From positions 4,566,604-4,630,603 of the forward strand of contig CM026431.1 in NCBI GenBank assembly GCA_014871385.1: 64,000 nucleotides of DNA, given 5' to 3'. Of the stretch, positions 19,601-32,617 are shown piece by piece. The position numbers were made by a program, and so were the translations under genes. Origin of the DNA: Ceratodon purpureus (taxonomy: Eukaryota; Streptophyta; Bryopsida; Pseudoditrichales; Ditrichaceae). The notes beneath the pieces were generated by a model. That model ran no database searches, had not been told where the DNA came from, and was given only the letters and a program-made list of their open reading frames with translations. How positions within the stretch are numbered: the first letter of the stretch is position 1; every line of letters begins with the position of its first letter.

Positions 19601-22600
19601 CAACTTGGAAGCTGGGGATTTGACTACCTTAGAATATCACCTGCTGAAATATATCTCAGTTTCTAAGATCAACTCCCTTCCAAGACAGTGCTGTATTCAG
19701 GGCTAAAACTACTAACCTACATTTGTACCCTAATTGGCATTGAAATCATGGGTGAAGGTGGTTCTAAAATCAGTTTGGGCTTGAAATCAGTTCCAGATCT
19801 GAAAGTGGTGAGTAGCCAATGGAGCTCTGTGTGTACCTGTGTAATTTGTGTATGCTGTAACATACCTATGTACCATACTACCAACTATGAAGAAGTGGTT
19901 TTTTCCAACAGAGTAACTGACTCTACATGTACGGAAGTAAATTTCAGAAAATCGTATTAATGGTTGCGAAGCCATCAAATGATCAAGCATCCATGGTTCA
20001 GTGGACTGGATGGCCACAGAGAATGTCCCTTTTTACTCCTACGCTGCTACTGTGGACACACTCTGTGTGTGGTAATATTTTATTAATTTTTTTTTTTTAG
20101 AGTGACACAATGACAAATTGTGATTCACAAGCCAATGGGGTTAGTATTTGAATGATGCTGCAATGATGTTTTGAAACTATTGTGGCAGCATGAAACCTTA
20201 ATTTGAAGTTTAGACCAATAAGAAGAGAATCAACACCAAGCTTAATTTGGTCGATTTAGAACATGCAAACTGGTAGAACAAACATTCCAGTTAGCAAGTG
20301 CTTGGGAAGAGGTGCATGTGTTTTTAGTGTTTGTCTTTTGTCTAAATTAAGTATTTTTCTAATAGTTAAGAAGACCAAATTGAGATATAATTCAGAATGG
20401 GCTGCATGAAGCCAAATTATCCTATAACCTTGGTTGTGGCAACATTGTGATTAAGTGATGTGCATCACAAGAGAATGCGAAAGCTATGAGCCCTGGGAGG
20501 ACAATTGGGAAAGCTATGGGTAGGATTAGGGATATGGTGTCAAAATTTGAATTAAGCTTCTCAGGAAACGGAGGGAACTGAGCTGGCTGTGTGCAAGTTG
20601 GTTCTTGCTATGGTTGCATTGTACCGTAGCTCACCATGTTTTTGAGTACATTCTACATGGTTGGAACCTTCATTCACCAAGATTGCAATGAAAACCTACC
20701 CAAACCTTTTACTCTATCCTCCATCCTTTGAGAACCTTTGCAAGGTAAATACGTGTTACCATGAAACAGACGACATGCTAATGTGGCCAGGGTTTCCAAA
20801 AATGTGGAAACTGCTGATCAGATTTACCAAACTTCCGTACAAGGAGCAGGCACTCGTCTGAAGTATTAGAATGAAGGGATAAGAGCTTATAACTTCCTAA
20901 TTTGTGTCGCTGGACATGAGGATTGTGGTGAGTGGAGGATCTTTCTGATCTTTGCAGACCACAGAATGTGCTGAATTTCCCCTAACCAATTCACAAGAAT
21001 GGTTAACAGCGAAACAATTTTCACAGTCCATATGTCAGTTTAAATTAAAAATTAGATGGTATCGGCATAAATACAAATTAGTGTATTCAAATGTATATAT
21101 TTTTTCAATTGCAGAAGTTGTGTTGACCTTGCCAACCTTGACATTTTCTTTTCAATAAATACTCGTCAGAAATTGCTAAGCAGAGGGACAACATGTTCTA
21201 CCCTATACTGACAAATGCTACTGTACAGTACTTGAATGCAATGTAGTCTACCAGTGTAGCTCTAATTGGATGCTTTTAATAAATTCAGGACATTATCTGC
21301 TTCAGGCAGCCTTGTTAACGGTTGTTAACTTGTTGCTGTGAAGGACTCCAATGTCCCTCTCCACGCCCTCCGCGTGCTTATCGAAGGTCGTTTTGATTAA
21401 ATCTAATGTATCATGACCCCACAGTTGCTCGTGCACCAGTGATTTTTTTTTTAAATTATGATTTTAAATTATTTTCTTTTCATCTGTTGCCCTTTCCTGA
21501 CAAAAGTAATAATATTATTACTACCAAAGGAACACCAGTCTCAATTTGATTCCATGTGTTGGGAATGGTTCAAACTAGAGCCCAAAGTTGAGCTCCTCCA
21601 GATTCCACCAATTTTCATTGTAAAAAAACCTATTATTTGTGTTAAGAAATAAGATTCCATCAATGAAGTTACTCATTTGGTGGACAATTGACAAATATTA
21701 TGTAGATATAAAACTCACAACTTATGTTGTTCAAAACAATTACACAAAGAAAATTCCAAATTTGCTGATCTTCTTATCAGGATAGACGAAACAATATTTT
21801 TAAACTTGAACTCCATAACCTATGTTGCTTTCAAGTTCATATATACATGATAAAAAAATTTAAAAATTTAAAAAATAAATAAATAAATAAAATTTTTAAA
21901 ATGTAAATTTTAACCCCTAAAATTCCTTGACTATGTTTCACCAAAAAACACTCCAAAACTGCCATTTCTAATACCTAAATTATTGTGGTATATGGCTCAA
22001 TAAATTTCATCATAATTGATTGTAGAGATTAGAGGACAAGATTAACTAATTCTATAAAAAAGAATCACACAGAAATGACAAGTGTAGCAAGTTGAAAACA
22101 ATATTTTTATTAAGTTGAATACACAAGAATGCTAATTCATATTTCTTTCCTATAAATTGTTGAAAATTCCATTATGTTGAAAAGTCCCAATCCAAACGGT
22201 CAAAGTAAAGATTAATGTCCATCCTTTAAGTGAATAAACCTAAAAAACAAACTACTCTAACCTTTATGAGGTAAAGAATGAGCTTCTTTAGTACAGAGTC
22301 CGAAACGGTGAGAAAATTTTGATATTATGTGGAGTGAACAATTTGTATTGAAAGAAGTATTATTTTGGAATATCTTAAAGCTGACAACATTGGGTATATA
22401 CAGAATTAATCTCGGAGGTAACAAATGTATTTAGCAATATGGCTGCCCAAATTGCCCACCTTACAAAAAATTCTACTTTGAATACCATAATTATTTTTTG
22501 AAATGACTAAATGAAAAAAAAATGAAAAAAAATTAAAAATAAAATTAAAAAAAAATAAAAAATTAAAAAATTCCCTCAAAGTCCTTGTCACGCCAAACAT

Positions 22601-22754
22601 TAAAAAACAAATTCCAAAAATTTCCATTTAAATTGAAGTCATAGGTACTTGCCATGACTCTAAAAAAGCCCAATTTTGCCACTTTCTCCATTAAGGATTA
22701 AGAATGGCGAAATCATAATATGGAAATTCTTCTTAGTGATATTTGTTAGTCTTA

Positions 22755-22756
<2 letters not shown>
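16641..22756. other. Long intergenic stretch, one LTR-like fragment
   Basis: Downstream of the CDF gene about 6 kb shows only short unrelated frames. A TATA-containing segment at 17369-17469 is repeated at 62946-63045. No RNA gene or coding exon set was recognised. Confidence 0.5.
17369..17469 (+). mobile_element. LTR-like promoter fragment, copy 1
   Basis: TATATAAGG followed by TGTGAGG-CTCTCCA, GAGCTCT, AATCAGAG and TAGT-CAAG, in the same order and spacing as in 62946-63045. A TATA box plus about 90 bp of conserved downstream sequence fits the end of U3 and start of R in an LTR retrotransposon, but no internal retroelement region is seen, so a solo or degraded LTR is inferred. Confidence 0.45.

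Positions 22757-22807
<51 letters not shown>
22757..22807. repeat. (AT)n microsatellite
   Basis: About 50 bp of uninterrupted AT dinucleotides, directly left of the large foldback element. Confidence 0.95.
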
Positions 22808-22810
<3 letters not shown>

Positions 22811-22827
22811 TGAAGATGAAAAATGTG

Positions 22828-24620
22828 CTATTAATTCCTAAAGCATCAACTCAATAGTTTTGGTATGATTTAGCGTCTGGTCAGGCTGCCCATGAGTCAA
22901 ATATATACCGGATGTGGCTCCTACTTTGGCACAGCATGAAAAAATTTCAGATCTTTCTAACAAGACCATTCATGCTTCAAAATTCCTCATACTTTAAGAG
23001 ATGACCGCTGTCAAAATTCGAAAACACTATTTAGGCAATCAAAATTTGAAATCACTATTTGGGCATGTTGAAATTTGTCCAAAACTATAGTATATGCTCA
23101 AAATCTGCCCAAAATTAATTAGATGACATAAACTTCAAAAACACACCAAAATTTGAGATTTGACTTTTTTTCAAATTTTTGATTTTTTCTATATATAAAT
23201 AAAATTTGAAGGGTGATCTCTCTGCTCGGATTTTCAATCCAATATTTCTCCCTATGCCTTTTTTACTTTCATAGACCGGCCTTTGCATTTGAATTTCAGC
23301 ATACCTCCATGTGAAAAACGAAGCATTTCTTTAGGTTTTGTAGGTCATATGAGGGAAAATGTTCCATGGATATATTCCTTACTCATCTAGGAACAATAAT
23401 TTGAAGAGCCTCACATCTAGTTTGCTTTTGAAATTGTTTTTTTGGGCTCACGGAACACTTAAAACCCATTTTGGAACCATGGAGAAAAAAAAAATCTTTC
23501 AACTTAGAAAAAACGATCTTACAAATTGTAACGAGTTTGAATCTAATATTTGGGATACATATACATATATATGTAAGGTACTAGATCCTACGGTTACATT
23601 TCCAAAAATACATCAAAACTTTAAAAACTTACACCTTGTATTGAAAGAGTCTAATTTTGACAATTTTTTTGCCAATTAGAGGCCTTTCAACTTTAGAAGT
23701 TAACATACAGTAATCTTATAATCAATGTGGTTGATTTTTTATCTTTTTTTAAATATAATCTTTAGGAAAAATAATATAGGATCATACTCTTGGAAATGCA
23801 AAGAAAGCTTTAACTCCTAAAGTTGAAAAGCCTCAAAACTCCCCAAAACCCTCAAAACTAGACCTTTTCAATACAAGTTTTTAAGGTACTAGATCCTACA
23901 GTTGGGAAGAAATAACCGTAGGATCTAGTACTTGCTTGTACATGTATGTGTTTGCCAAATCTTAGATTCAAAATCCTTACCGTTTGTGAAATCATAATGT
24001 TCTAAGTTGGAAAAAAAGGTTTTTTAACTTGTTGCAAAATGGGTTTTAAGTGTTGAATCCGCGAGCCAAAAAAACCAATTTCCAAGACAAATTTGATGTA
24101 AGGTTCTTCAAATTCTTGTTTTTAGGTGGTTAACAAATATGTCGACGCACGTTATTTCCTCATACGACTTGTAAAACTTAAAGAAATACTTCATTTTTCA
24201 CATAGAGGTATGATGAAGTTCAAATACAAAGGCCGGTCAACGATAGTAACAAAGGCATATGGAGAAATATTGGATTGAAAATCCAAGCGGTGGGATCATG
24301 CATTCAAATTTTATTTACATGTAAAAAAACAAAACTTGGAAGAAAGTAAAATCTCAATTTTTGGTGAATTTTTGAAGTTTTTGTGATCTAATTAATTTTG
24401 GGAAGATTTCAATGTGCACTAATAGTGTTTTCAAAATTACTGCAAATGTCTCCTAAAGTATGAAGAATTTAGTACCATGAATGGTCTTGTTAAAAAGATA
24501 TGATAATTGTTCATACTCTGCCAAAATTACAGCTTCATCCTATAAAAATTGACTTATAGGAAGCATGATCGGACCCTAAATCATACCATATTTGTTAAAT
24601 TGATGCTTTAGTGATTAACT
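22828..24620. mobile_element. Foldback element: imperfect palindrome of about 1.8 kb
   Basis: Two arms of about 850 bp face each other. Outer ends: CTAAAGCATCAA at 22839 and its complement at 24599-24611, each continuing into GGTATGATTTAG / CTAAATCATACC. Middle: GAAATATTGGATTGAAAATCC at the right pairs with its counterpart near 23230. Inner: GAGGCCTTTCAACTTTAG near 23680 pairs with CTAAAGTTGAAAAGCCTC near 23817. The unpaired centre is at about 23705-23810. Transcribed, it would form a very long hairpin. No transposase is seen. The 106-codon frame inside one arm is not supported as a gene. Confidence 0.85.
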
Positions 24621-24636
24621 TTGGTTAGGTCATTCT

Positions 24637-24780
24637 CACTAGTAGAAGAGGTGTACGAGCACACTATAGGAGAAAACCTAGCAGTGACGAATTAGACAAA
24701 AATTTTGAAATTTGTGGTGTAATTGGTCAATACTATGTATTCTCTTTTTAGTGTACTTGTACACCTTTTCCACTTGAGTC
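24637..24780. mobile_element. Small CACTA-like MITE next to the foldback element
   Basis: Inverted repeats of about 28 bp: CACTAGTAGAAGAGGTGTAC...AGCACACTA at the left, and the complement of TAGTGTACTTGTACACCTTTTCCACTTG at the right, about 145 bp in total. The CACTA start suggests the CACTA superfamily; no clean target duplication was found. Confidence 0.6.
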
Positions 24781-25104
24781 TTGCCTCAATGGTATTTTTG
24801 AAATTATTTATTGTAATATATTATAAACTAAATTCTTACTCAAACCAGCAACTTATCCAAGTTGTAGTATAATTGAGTTTTGCGAGGGCATGCTTCGAAG
24901 TTTGACAAAAGAAAATCCCATAATTGCTGGAAAATAGATTCAGACCACTTTGATCTTTACGATCTCAAAAATGAAAAAAAAAATAACAGTTCTATTTTGG
25001 CATATGAATATTACACCATGTTAATTTTAAAAGCTTAGAGCCATTTCCACTAAAAAAAAATGCTTAGATTAAAATATATTAAGCATGAAGTAGAAAGAAG
25101 TTAG

Positions 25105-25237
25105 CACTACTGGAAAGATGGTCTGAGAGGATCAGTGAGTATACCACTATAGCGAGAATAATGATATAGTGGTTTGGCATTTTACACCAACTCATTGGTA
25201 TACTCATTGGTCCTCCCAAACCATCTTACCTGTAGTG
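25105..25237. mobile_element. CACTA-type MITE (133 bp)
   Basis: Long inverted repeats of about 45 bp start CACTACTGGAAAGATGGTCT at the left and CACTACAGGTAAGATGGTTT on the complement of the right end, followed by GAGTATACCA in both. CACTAC-GG-AA is the classic plant CACTA terminus. The flanking triplets (TAG/CAG) differ at one base. Confidence 0.85.
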
Positions 25238-27508
25238 CAGTTTTGGTATTTTTGGCCAATAGGCCAATTTGCAATAACGAACTTTTGGGTGTTAATCTTT
25301 AAAAGTTGTTGTCAAATATACACTTTATTCACGAGAATCCAAAATTCTTCTCTTTAAAAAATTTTGCAAAAATATTCTACCTTTCATTAATTGGTAGAAA
25401 TTATGATGAGCATCAGTTGGACTACATATGCAAGGAAGTCTTCAAAAAACTCACAACCGAATGACCTATCCAGTGTTGGACTATTATGGCATCTTTCTAC
25501 AGTGAAACCTTGGACAGTGGTTCATTCTAAATACCCGTTTGAGGTCCATTACTTCTCATAATGACTCCGATTGATTCATTTCACAGAACCGTGACATAAC
25601 AGTCCAACACTAGACCTAACCTTTCCATCTCTCCAATAAAATCTTCTACAGAAATCCTTTTAATTTCCTAGTTCTTCACAACGTCAATTCCCCGTCACAT
25701 CCTGGAAAACAAAAAACCAGATTAAAAAATAAATTCAAAAATAAAAAACAAACCAACAACTGCAAAACGCGCAATCTTAATTTGCCCCAACAAATGCCGA
25801 CGTGTTACGGCTCCTACAGTTCAACAGTACACAGTCGCAATTAGAGGCCACACTCCCTCACACTCCCTCAACATGGATGATGCGAAGCGGAGACTCCCCA
25901 CTTCCAACCGAACCTCAGCACTCGCTCCACACCGAACAACCACAGCACACCTTCCCACTAACTCAACTCCCAACTAATGTTGCAACTCAACTTACTGCGG
26001 CCAGGCCACTGGCCACTGTAGAGATCACGTGAAGGTGCACGAACGGAGAAACCCATAAATATAACAATAACACCGAAGTTGGGTCACGTCGAAGTGCCTG
26101 CCAACAACCCAGAGGGAAGAGATATATTGTGGGTAATTACTGCCCAATGCCGGTTGATGCTCTGCATAAGTTAAGTTCTTTATTACGAGTAGAGTAGAGT
26201 AGAGTAGGCTCGTCCCCTCCCCAGTGCCCCACAGAGGCAGAGGCAAGGCTAGAGCCCATGCCCGCTTGCTTGGCACATCGGCAGTGGGCAGTGATGGTGG
26301 AGTCATGGATCCCTCACTCCCTCCCTCGCTCCCTCCGGAGCTCATCATCCCCATGCTTGCTGGACGTGGCGTGTGCCATTAATAGGGCCCGTAGGGGGCA
26401 AATTCCGCCTGGAATGGTTCCCGGCCCCCTTTTCTATAGCCACTTCTGGCCCATGATGTGGCCCCCTTGTGGGGCTTCTCATTGGGTAGCGCTATTTCTA
26501 GGTGCAGTTTGGGCCTAATTTTCTGTTGCAAGCCTAAATTTACAGTTGGTTGACATTGGCATGATTTTAGTTTTGGGATGGGAGAGAAAGAGAAGCGGGT
26601 TTTTGTTAGAATTGGGGAGTTTTAGATTATGTTGGGGCTAAAGACAAAGATGACAAGAGGGGGTCATGAGAAGTGCTGCTGCCCCTAGCATGCAGGCAGC
26701 GTTTTTTTTTTTTTTGGTTGAGAGTTATAACTGTAATGTGGGATGGGTTCTGTTTGGCCGCACCATGACTAGGGATATGGTTATCCAATGGATGTGGAGG
26801 TTGGAGTAGTGGAGGATGGGATGTATGTTGTTGTTTTTTCCCGGGTTATGAGTTACCTGGTGTGGAAAGGAGAAGGGGACTGCTGCGGGGTTTGTAGTTT
26901 TGTATAGAGAAAGACAAGGGCATCACAGCTTCTCCCCAGAATCCTAACTGTATTTGATACAAGGAGGCCAAGGAACAAGACAAACTGCATTTAGATGATT
27001 TGAACTTATGTTGAGTCCAATTTGAAAGTGTGGCCATGTGTCTGCAGGCAACATGGGTTCGTGTGCACGTATTTGTGTATTTGGTGCACGTAAGCTTAGA
27101 CAGCTTGTATTTCCCATCAATTTGCACACTGGGATTTGAATGCAATCCCACTTTGAATATGTTATTTAGAGTTTCATATACAAATGACTCACCGTTCCAT
27201 ACCATCTATGATAAGTAGGATGAAGTTCACACGTTTTTATAATATAGGTATATGTGAAATTTTGTCCATGGCATTGTATTAGCCCTTATAACCTATCCAT
27301 CCATAGTACCAATGAATCTAATACTCAAAGTAGTAATATCTAAATGATGTATTATTTGTAAATTAAATTTCTTATCCAAAATAAGAAGATGCACATTGGT
27401 AAAAAATTATTAGTTCTAGATGTTTTTGATTTGATTTGATTTACTAGATTTCTTCATTTTTTGAATTTTCCTGAGTAGAACTACTTACAACATCACTAAA
27501 ATATAATA

Positions 27509-27726
27509 CTCCCTCCGTCTCACTTAAAGACCGTTGTTTGCTCAAAAACTCAGTCTCGAAATACGATTGTTGTTTCTAAATTTGGCCAAATCATTTCTAA
27601 ATGTAGCCAACTTGTTTCTAAAGTTGGCCACTTATTTCTAATTTTGGTCAACTTGTTTTTAAATTTAAAATTGTCTTAAATCTAATATTATTAGCAAACA
27701 ATGGTCTTTTAGTGAGGCGGAGGGAG
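27509..27726. mobile_element. Stowaway MITE (218 bp)
   Basis: Termini CTCCCTCCGTC and its complement, with arms of about 34 bp reaching TTGTTTGCT / AGCAAACAA, flanked by TA on both sides. This is the canonical plant Stowaway end. The interior contains a degenerate TTTCTAA-TTTGGCCAA tandem motif. Confidence 0.95.
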
Positions 27727-28099
27727 TAACAAGTACGTCTTTTAGAGGAGATTATGAATTTTTTTAAAGAATCATGACATAGTTATTTATACCGTAAATT
27801 ACATGTGTTGCAATCATAAACACAAATCACACAAAACATAGAGATGAAATGCAAGGCAAGTCTTCGAGTAAGGGAAAAAAAAGTAGGTATACCCATGAAT
27901 TCAGGTTTTTTTTTTAAATTTTTAAAAATAATTTTCTAAAAATTTAACTTAATTTAATTCATTTATTTATAGTTTTAATTCAAAATTTTTTAAGACATTA
28001 TATTCCAGTTGATTCAGTTTTTAAACCCAAATCGGATTGAAACACGAACACAGTATTCATTTTAGATCACAAATCAAAAAGTACCCATGATCTCAACAT

Positions 28100-30057
28100 T
28101 TATTTCACCATGGATAAAAAACTTACCAGATCCGAAACAGGTTCAAGAGCTAAACTGTGAGCTTCAATGTCTGGGAAATTACCATGAGCTGACAATGTTA
28201 TTCTGTGAGCACCCTAAATTGGGCCTATTTGACTTCCAACAAACAGTCCCCAAAAGAATCATCCGAAAGGGGGCCCCAACAAAATGATGAGAGAGAGAGG
28301 AAAAAAAAGGGGGAAGCATCTCCCACTCGACCGGGCCCACCAGCCCCCCGAACGGCGACTTACAAAGCCCCCCTTGCCTCCCACCCCCAAGAGTACCCCC
28401 CAAGAGTACCCCCACTGTAGTAATGGCGGGCGTGCCATTGTGGAGCCCGATTCCGCCCAGAACCCGCTCTCGCGTCCAGCGCACGCTCGATTCTAATCAG
28501 AATAGGGCCTCCTTTAGTCCCGATTCCGCCCAGAACAGCCTTCTTGCGACGTACGCGTTGAATTTTGGGTGGAATCCGTCGTCGTCCCGAATCGCATACA
28601 AATTGAGCGTCGAGGCGCTCGCGTAGGGTTTGCATTTCGACGTCGCAGGAAACGCACACAACTCATAGACAGAAAATATAGACGGAGGAGAGGAGTGCTG
28701 GTTTGGTGTTGGGACGTGCTCGTGGAACCAGGAATGGCACGACCTCATGGGACAGAACGATGGCTGCTGGCTGCAGGGGAGGCTCCGGCAATGCGGCTTC
28801 AGCGTTGCCGGAGCTTCGGGGATGTCCGTTGGAGCGCGAGCTGGCGTTCCGCGTCGGGGCTGTGAGGAGGCGGCGTTCGGGAATGGAGACGGTTCGATAG
28901 GGTGCAATGTAGGGTGGAATAGGAGAGAGTGTGGTGGTGATGGTGGTGGTGGTTGTTGGTTTGGAGGTGGTGGAGGTGATGGTCGTTGTTGGTGGCAGTG
29001 GTGGAGTGGTTTTGGAGTAATGTGGGAGGAGGACACGGTGTCCATGGTGATGGTGATGGTGCGGTGGAGGGAACAGGAGGAGTCGGATCGTTGGTGTGTT
29101 GATGATTTGATCGAGAATTGCCGTTTTGGTTCGGCGTGTGGTTTTCATGTTCGGGCAGGGATCTCTTGTGGTGGCTGCGCGGAGGTATTGTGGCTCGGGG
29201 TGGAGGTTATGGCTCGTAATTCTTGGATGTTTGTTTGATGTTTGGGATATGTGTTGCGTTGGGAGTGGACAGTGCGCGCTCAATGTAGTTTTTGCAACAG
29301 TGTCTACAGTTGAAGAATCAGTCAAATTTTTGAGACTGCGTTTTTTGGTGGTGAATCGACGTACATTTTGTGGATTTTCGTGAGCTGGCGGTTTTGAGTT
29401 GCGTCGATCGTTTCGTGAGCATCTTACCGGCGTCAATAAGGGGTGCTTTTTGTCGAACTCTGGTAGTGCAGTACTGGATGCACTAGCTGTTGCTCGTTTT
29501 TTTCGGATGTTTGGTGTAGCAGTGCTATTAGTATTGACTGTTTCCCTTAGAAGGTTTACAGATATTCGTGGTTTCAGAGACTTTTGTTCTTGGCAGTCAT
29601 GTTAGTTGTTGCAGAGATTTTGTGGTTCAATAGGCTTGGGAAGTAATATGAAAGGCTTTCTGCTTGAGCTTTGCCAGCTCATGTGGAGACTCAAGTTCAT
29701 TAAGTATGTGATAGTTTTCGGCAGTTCCTCAGGGTTACAGTCTTCAGGTGCTCGAGAAATTTGGTGATATCTACCTCATTTGGGAAGTCGGCAGCACTTG
29801 AAAAGAAATTTCTAAAAATAAGCTTAGGGTTGCATTTGAGAGTGCTCGTTTTTGATGTTTCACTAGGTTCGGTATTTCACAGTACTGTGGTAGAAGTCGA
29901 TCGGGGAACTGATCGTTAGGACGAAGAATCGAAGCGGTTATATCATATGATTGAGGATCTCGATGGCCTTGCATCGTCGTCCATTCATGTTTCACGAAAG
30001 AAATAGTCACAGCTTAACATGACACTTTGATTTGTTTCCTTACTTTGTTTGGAGTAG
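28100..30057. other. Possible promoter and 5' UTR region of an uncertain gene
   Basis: Sequence becomes GC-richer from about 28300. An 18-bp direct repeat CCCGATTCCGCCCAGAAC occurs at 28446-28463 and 28519-28536. Frames in 28400-29400 are open on both strands but low in complexity (His/Thr/Pro or Gly/Val/Trp rich) and I do not call them. It may hold the first exon of the gene whose exon is seen at 30058. Confidence 0.35.
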
Positions 30058-30348
30058 GTGACAGCGAACGCAGATCATCAGAACACGTCGGACCTGGTTA
30101 AAGAGCGAATCGTGACAGATCTATGTCAGCTTGGAAATGATGCCACAGTTTCATGCTTCTATGTAATTCTCAAATATACAAATGCTGGACGTGAGCTGCA
30201 GAAGGAAGCGCTTGCCGATGCAGATAGCTTGCAGCAAGACAGTAGGACACCATTCGTTTTGATTCTGATAGTCGAAAGCAGAGTTGGCCAAGATCGCAGG
30301 GTATCTCTTTACGATCCGAAGTTCTACTCAACTACTTTAAAGAAACAG
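30058..30348 (+). CDS. Probable internal coding exon of an unrecognised gene
   Basis: An open 97-codon exon, phase 0 at both ends, bordered by an acceptor (GGAGTAG|GTG) and a donor (AAACAG|GTGACT). The peptide (e.g. LVKERIVTDLCQLGNDATVS, ESRVGQDRRVSLYDPKFYST) has the mixed composition of a real protein. Further exon-like pieces follow on the + strand: about 30587-30652, 30707-30796 (in one frame LEIDLDVVALLCTPVDEVGS), 31199-31290 and 31952-32170 (EQFLESVPTVILAMRMLVDS). Their phases do not all join in a way I could confirm. No family is recognised. Confidence 0.4.
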
Positions 30349-32617
30349 GTGACTATTTTCACCTGATTTAAGGTTATGCACTGTATAGTTACTTGAACCA
30401 TGCTTTCATCTATATTTCTCTTTATCCACACATGTGTTTGAGTTCCGTAACTGAGCAAGTCGGGATCTCGATTCAGATTTGGTTATATCTGTGAGGGGAA
30501 ACAGGTAGAGTTCACTCTGGCAGTGTCGAAACCTGACAATATGTTTAACTCCTTTATTTTCATTTTCTTTCACCGTGCACTGAAGGTATTTGACGCTCAA
30601 TCATTGAGATTAGTGGAGGGATCTAGTGCAACATCCAGTCATCAAGATGTGTTGCACCATTGGCAACCATACTTGTATCGAGGCTTCAACGATTTATTAT
30701 TTCAGTCCTTTATGGTATTAGGCTGGAGATCGATCTGGACGTTGTGGCACTTCTTTGTACTCCAGTGGATGAAGTTGGTTCTATTTCAATTTCGGTGAGT
30801 GTTCCTCTCATGTCTTTCAGCTCGGCTTCGATTGAAAGTTGACATGCATGTTTGTGGATGACAATTCCTGGATGCGCTCGAAGGTTGCATTTTCGAGTAA
30901 TCTAGAATTTATACGTAAACATTGGCGCATGTGTTTTAAGCCTGTAAAGCATTTTCTCCCTAAAATTGTTCTAGTTAAATGGTTCATCATGAGTATCTGA
31001 AGTGGAGCTAAATCCATGGGTGAGATAGCCGTTTAGCAGATTGCACACTGTTATTAGTTGTGGTCTTGCATGTTTAAATTTGATTGTCTTTACCCTGTCC
31101 ATTGGTGCTGAACATATTTCAAGGATTTTGACTTCGTACGTCTTCTGTTTGACACATTGATTGACAACCAGTTAATCAATGTATAAATCATATCAGGTGA
31201 AAAAAGGCGTGTGTATACAATTCATGGATCTCCCACGAACGCTTCTTCTGCAAGTTGTTGCATTGCTGGTGAAGGTCCCACAGTTTGAAGTCTGTATGCC
31301 CATCTGCTTCTCTATTCTTCATCTCTTAGCACTTGGAGTATCCAATTTGGCAGCTCCACGAGATGGAACATTCACCTAAGGAATGTTGATTTTTACATTG
31401 TTTCGATGCAGTGCTCGCCAAGATATGGCCCTATAACTTGGGAAATCCTACTCACATTTTGGGAGGAGCCCAAGCTAGGGCTACTTAGGAGTAGGTCTTA
31501 GTTCTAGAAATGTTCTGTTTGTGTAGGACCTCAGCAATGTTACAGATGATACTTTCTGTGATTATTCCCCGCAGAATTAGCTAACAGCTACAGAGTGGCC
31601 TCAATTTTGCTGCATCTGAAGTTGTGAAGAAAATCACGGAGACCATCCTTGGCTTTTACCGGACCAAATCCCGAGTGTGCTCTAAGAGCTCTTTCTGAAC
31701 TTGAATAAAGAGCGATGTAGTGTACTCGGCCAGATTCTGTGTCGTTCCTCTAATTTATTTTATTTGCTGTCTTCAATCTCTCGTGTCTTTTCTTCTGAAC
31801 CTCTTTTACAGGTTTTGTGGTGGATATATATTGGTTTTCTTAGGAAATAAATGTTTTGTGAGCTTAATGAAAACGATGTCATGACTAGACTAGTATATAC
31901 GAGAGAAGTGAAGGAGTTTTACAGAGTTCAGCGAACGTGTCTGGACTCAGGCAAGTGCAGAGAAGTCTTACGAGGCCTGCTGAACAATTCCTTGAATCAG
32001 TTCCAACGGTCATATTGGCGATGCGGATGCTAGTGGATTCAGCCAGCAACAAATTAAAAACTACTTCCATCTTTGAAATCGCCGCTTCAGAACGTGCCCG
32101 TCTGAATGGATCTTCAAACGACGCCGGATGCAGTTCTTCATCCGAAATCCAGTTGCCAGCCGGCAACTAACTTCTCTTTCTGCATCATGGCCACTACCTG
32201 ATGTGAAGCCGACTTGGAGAAGACAAGGCTAACGAGGATCATTAAGTTAAACGGTGAGATGAAATTAACTCTCTGAAAGTGATTTTCCCGAAGACTGAAA
32301 ATGTTGTTAGTGTGGTTAATTAGCTTGCTTTATTTCTCGAATTTCATTGTTGTTGCTCATTAGTAAACTTTTCTCCCGTTCGTGTTCCATTCTTGTTCCA
32401 GTTTTGTTGGAGGGGTTTGGTTGGTCAATTGATTCAACACCATGAGGCAGTTCTGTGGTTTTATTCACCAGACAGACAGAGTGGAGGAGTGTGGAGTTCG
32501 AATCCAGTATTTTTGTTACGAGCTTTGAAGTTTTAAGGCTCACAACCGGAAGGAAATCTGAAAACTCCTCAGGTTCGTAGACGAGGATGATTTAAACAGG
32601 TCCGGCGATGACGCACA

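Noticed and set aside
23359-23679. 106-codon frame inside the foldback element
   Set aside because: It lies in one arm of the inverted repeat, is Lys/Asn/Phe-rich as AT-rich DNA would give, and has no homologue I recognise.
28423-29436. Overlapping long frames on both strands
   Set aside because: They are low complexity (His/Thr/Pro on one strand, Gly/Val/Trp on the other) and mirror each other, as expected from a GT-rich stretch. No splice-linked protein could be built.
32490-32510. GTTCGAATCC, a tRNA T-loop-like motif
   Set aside because: The flanking bases do not form the T stem and no acceptor, D or anticodon arms can be drawn around it.
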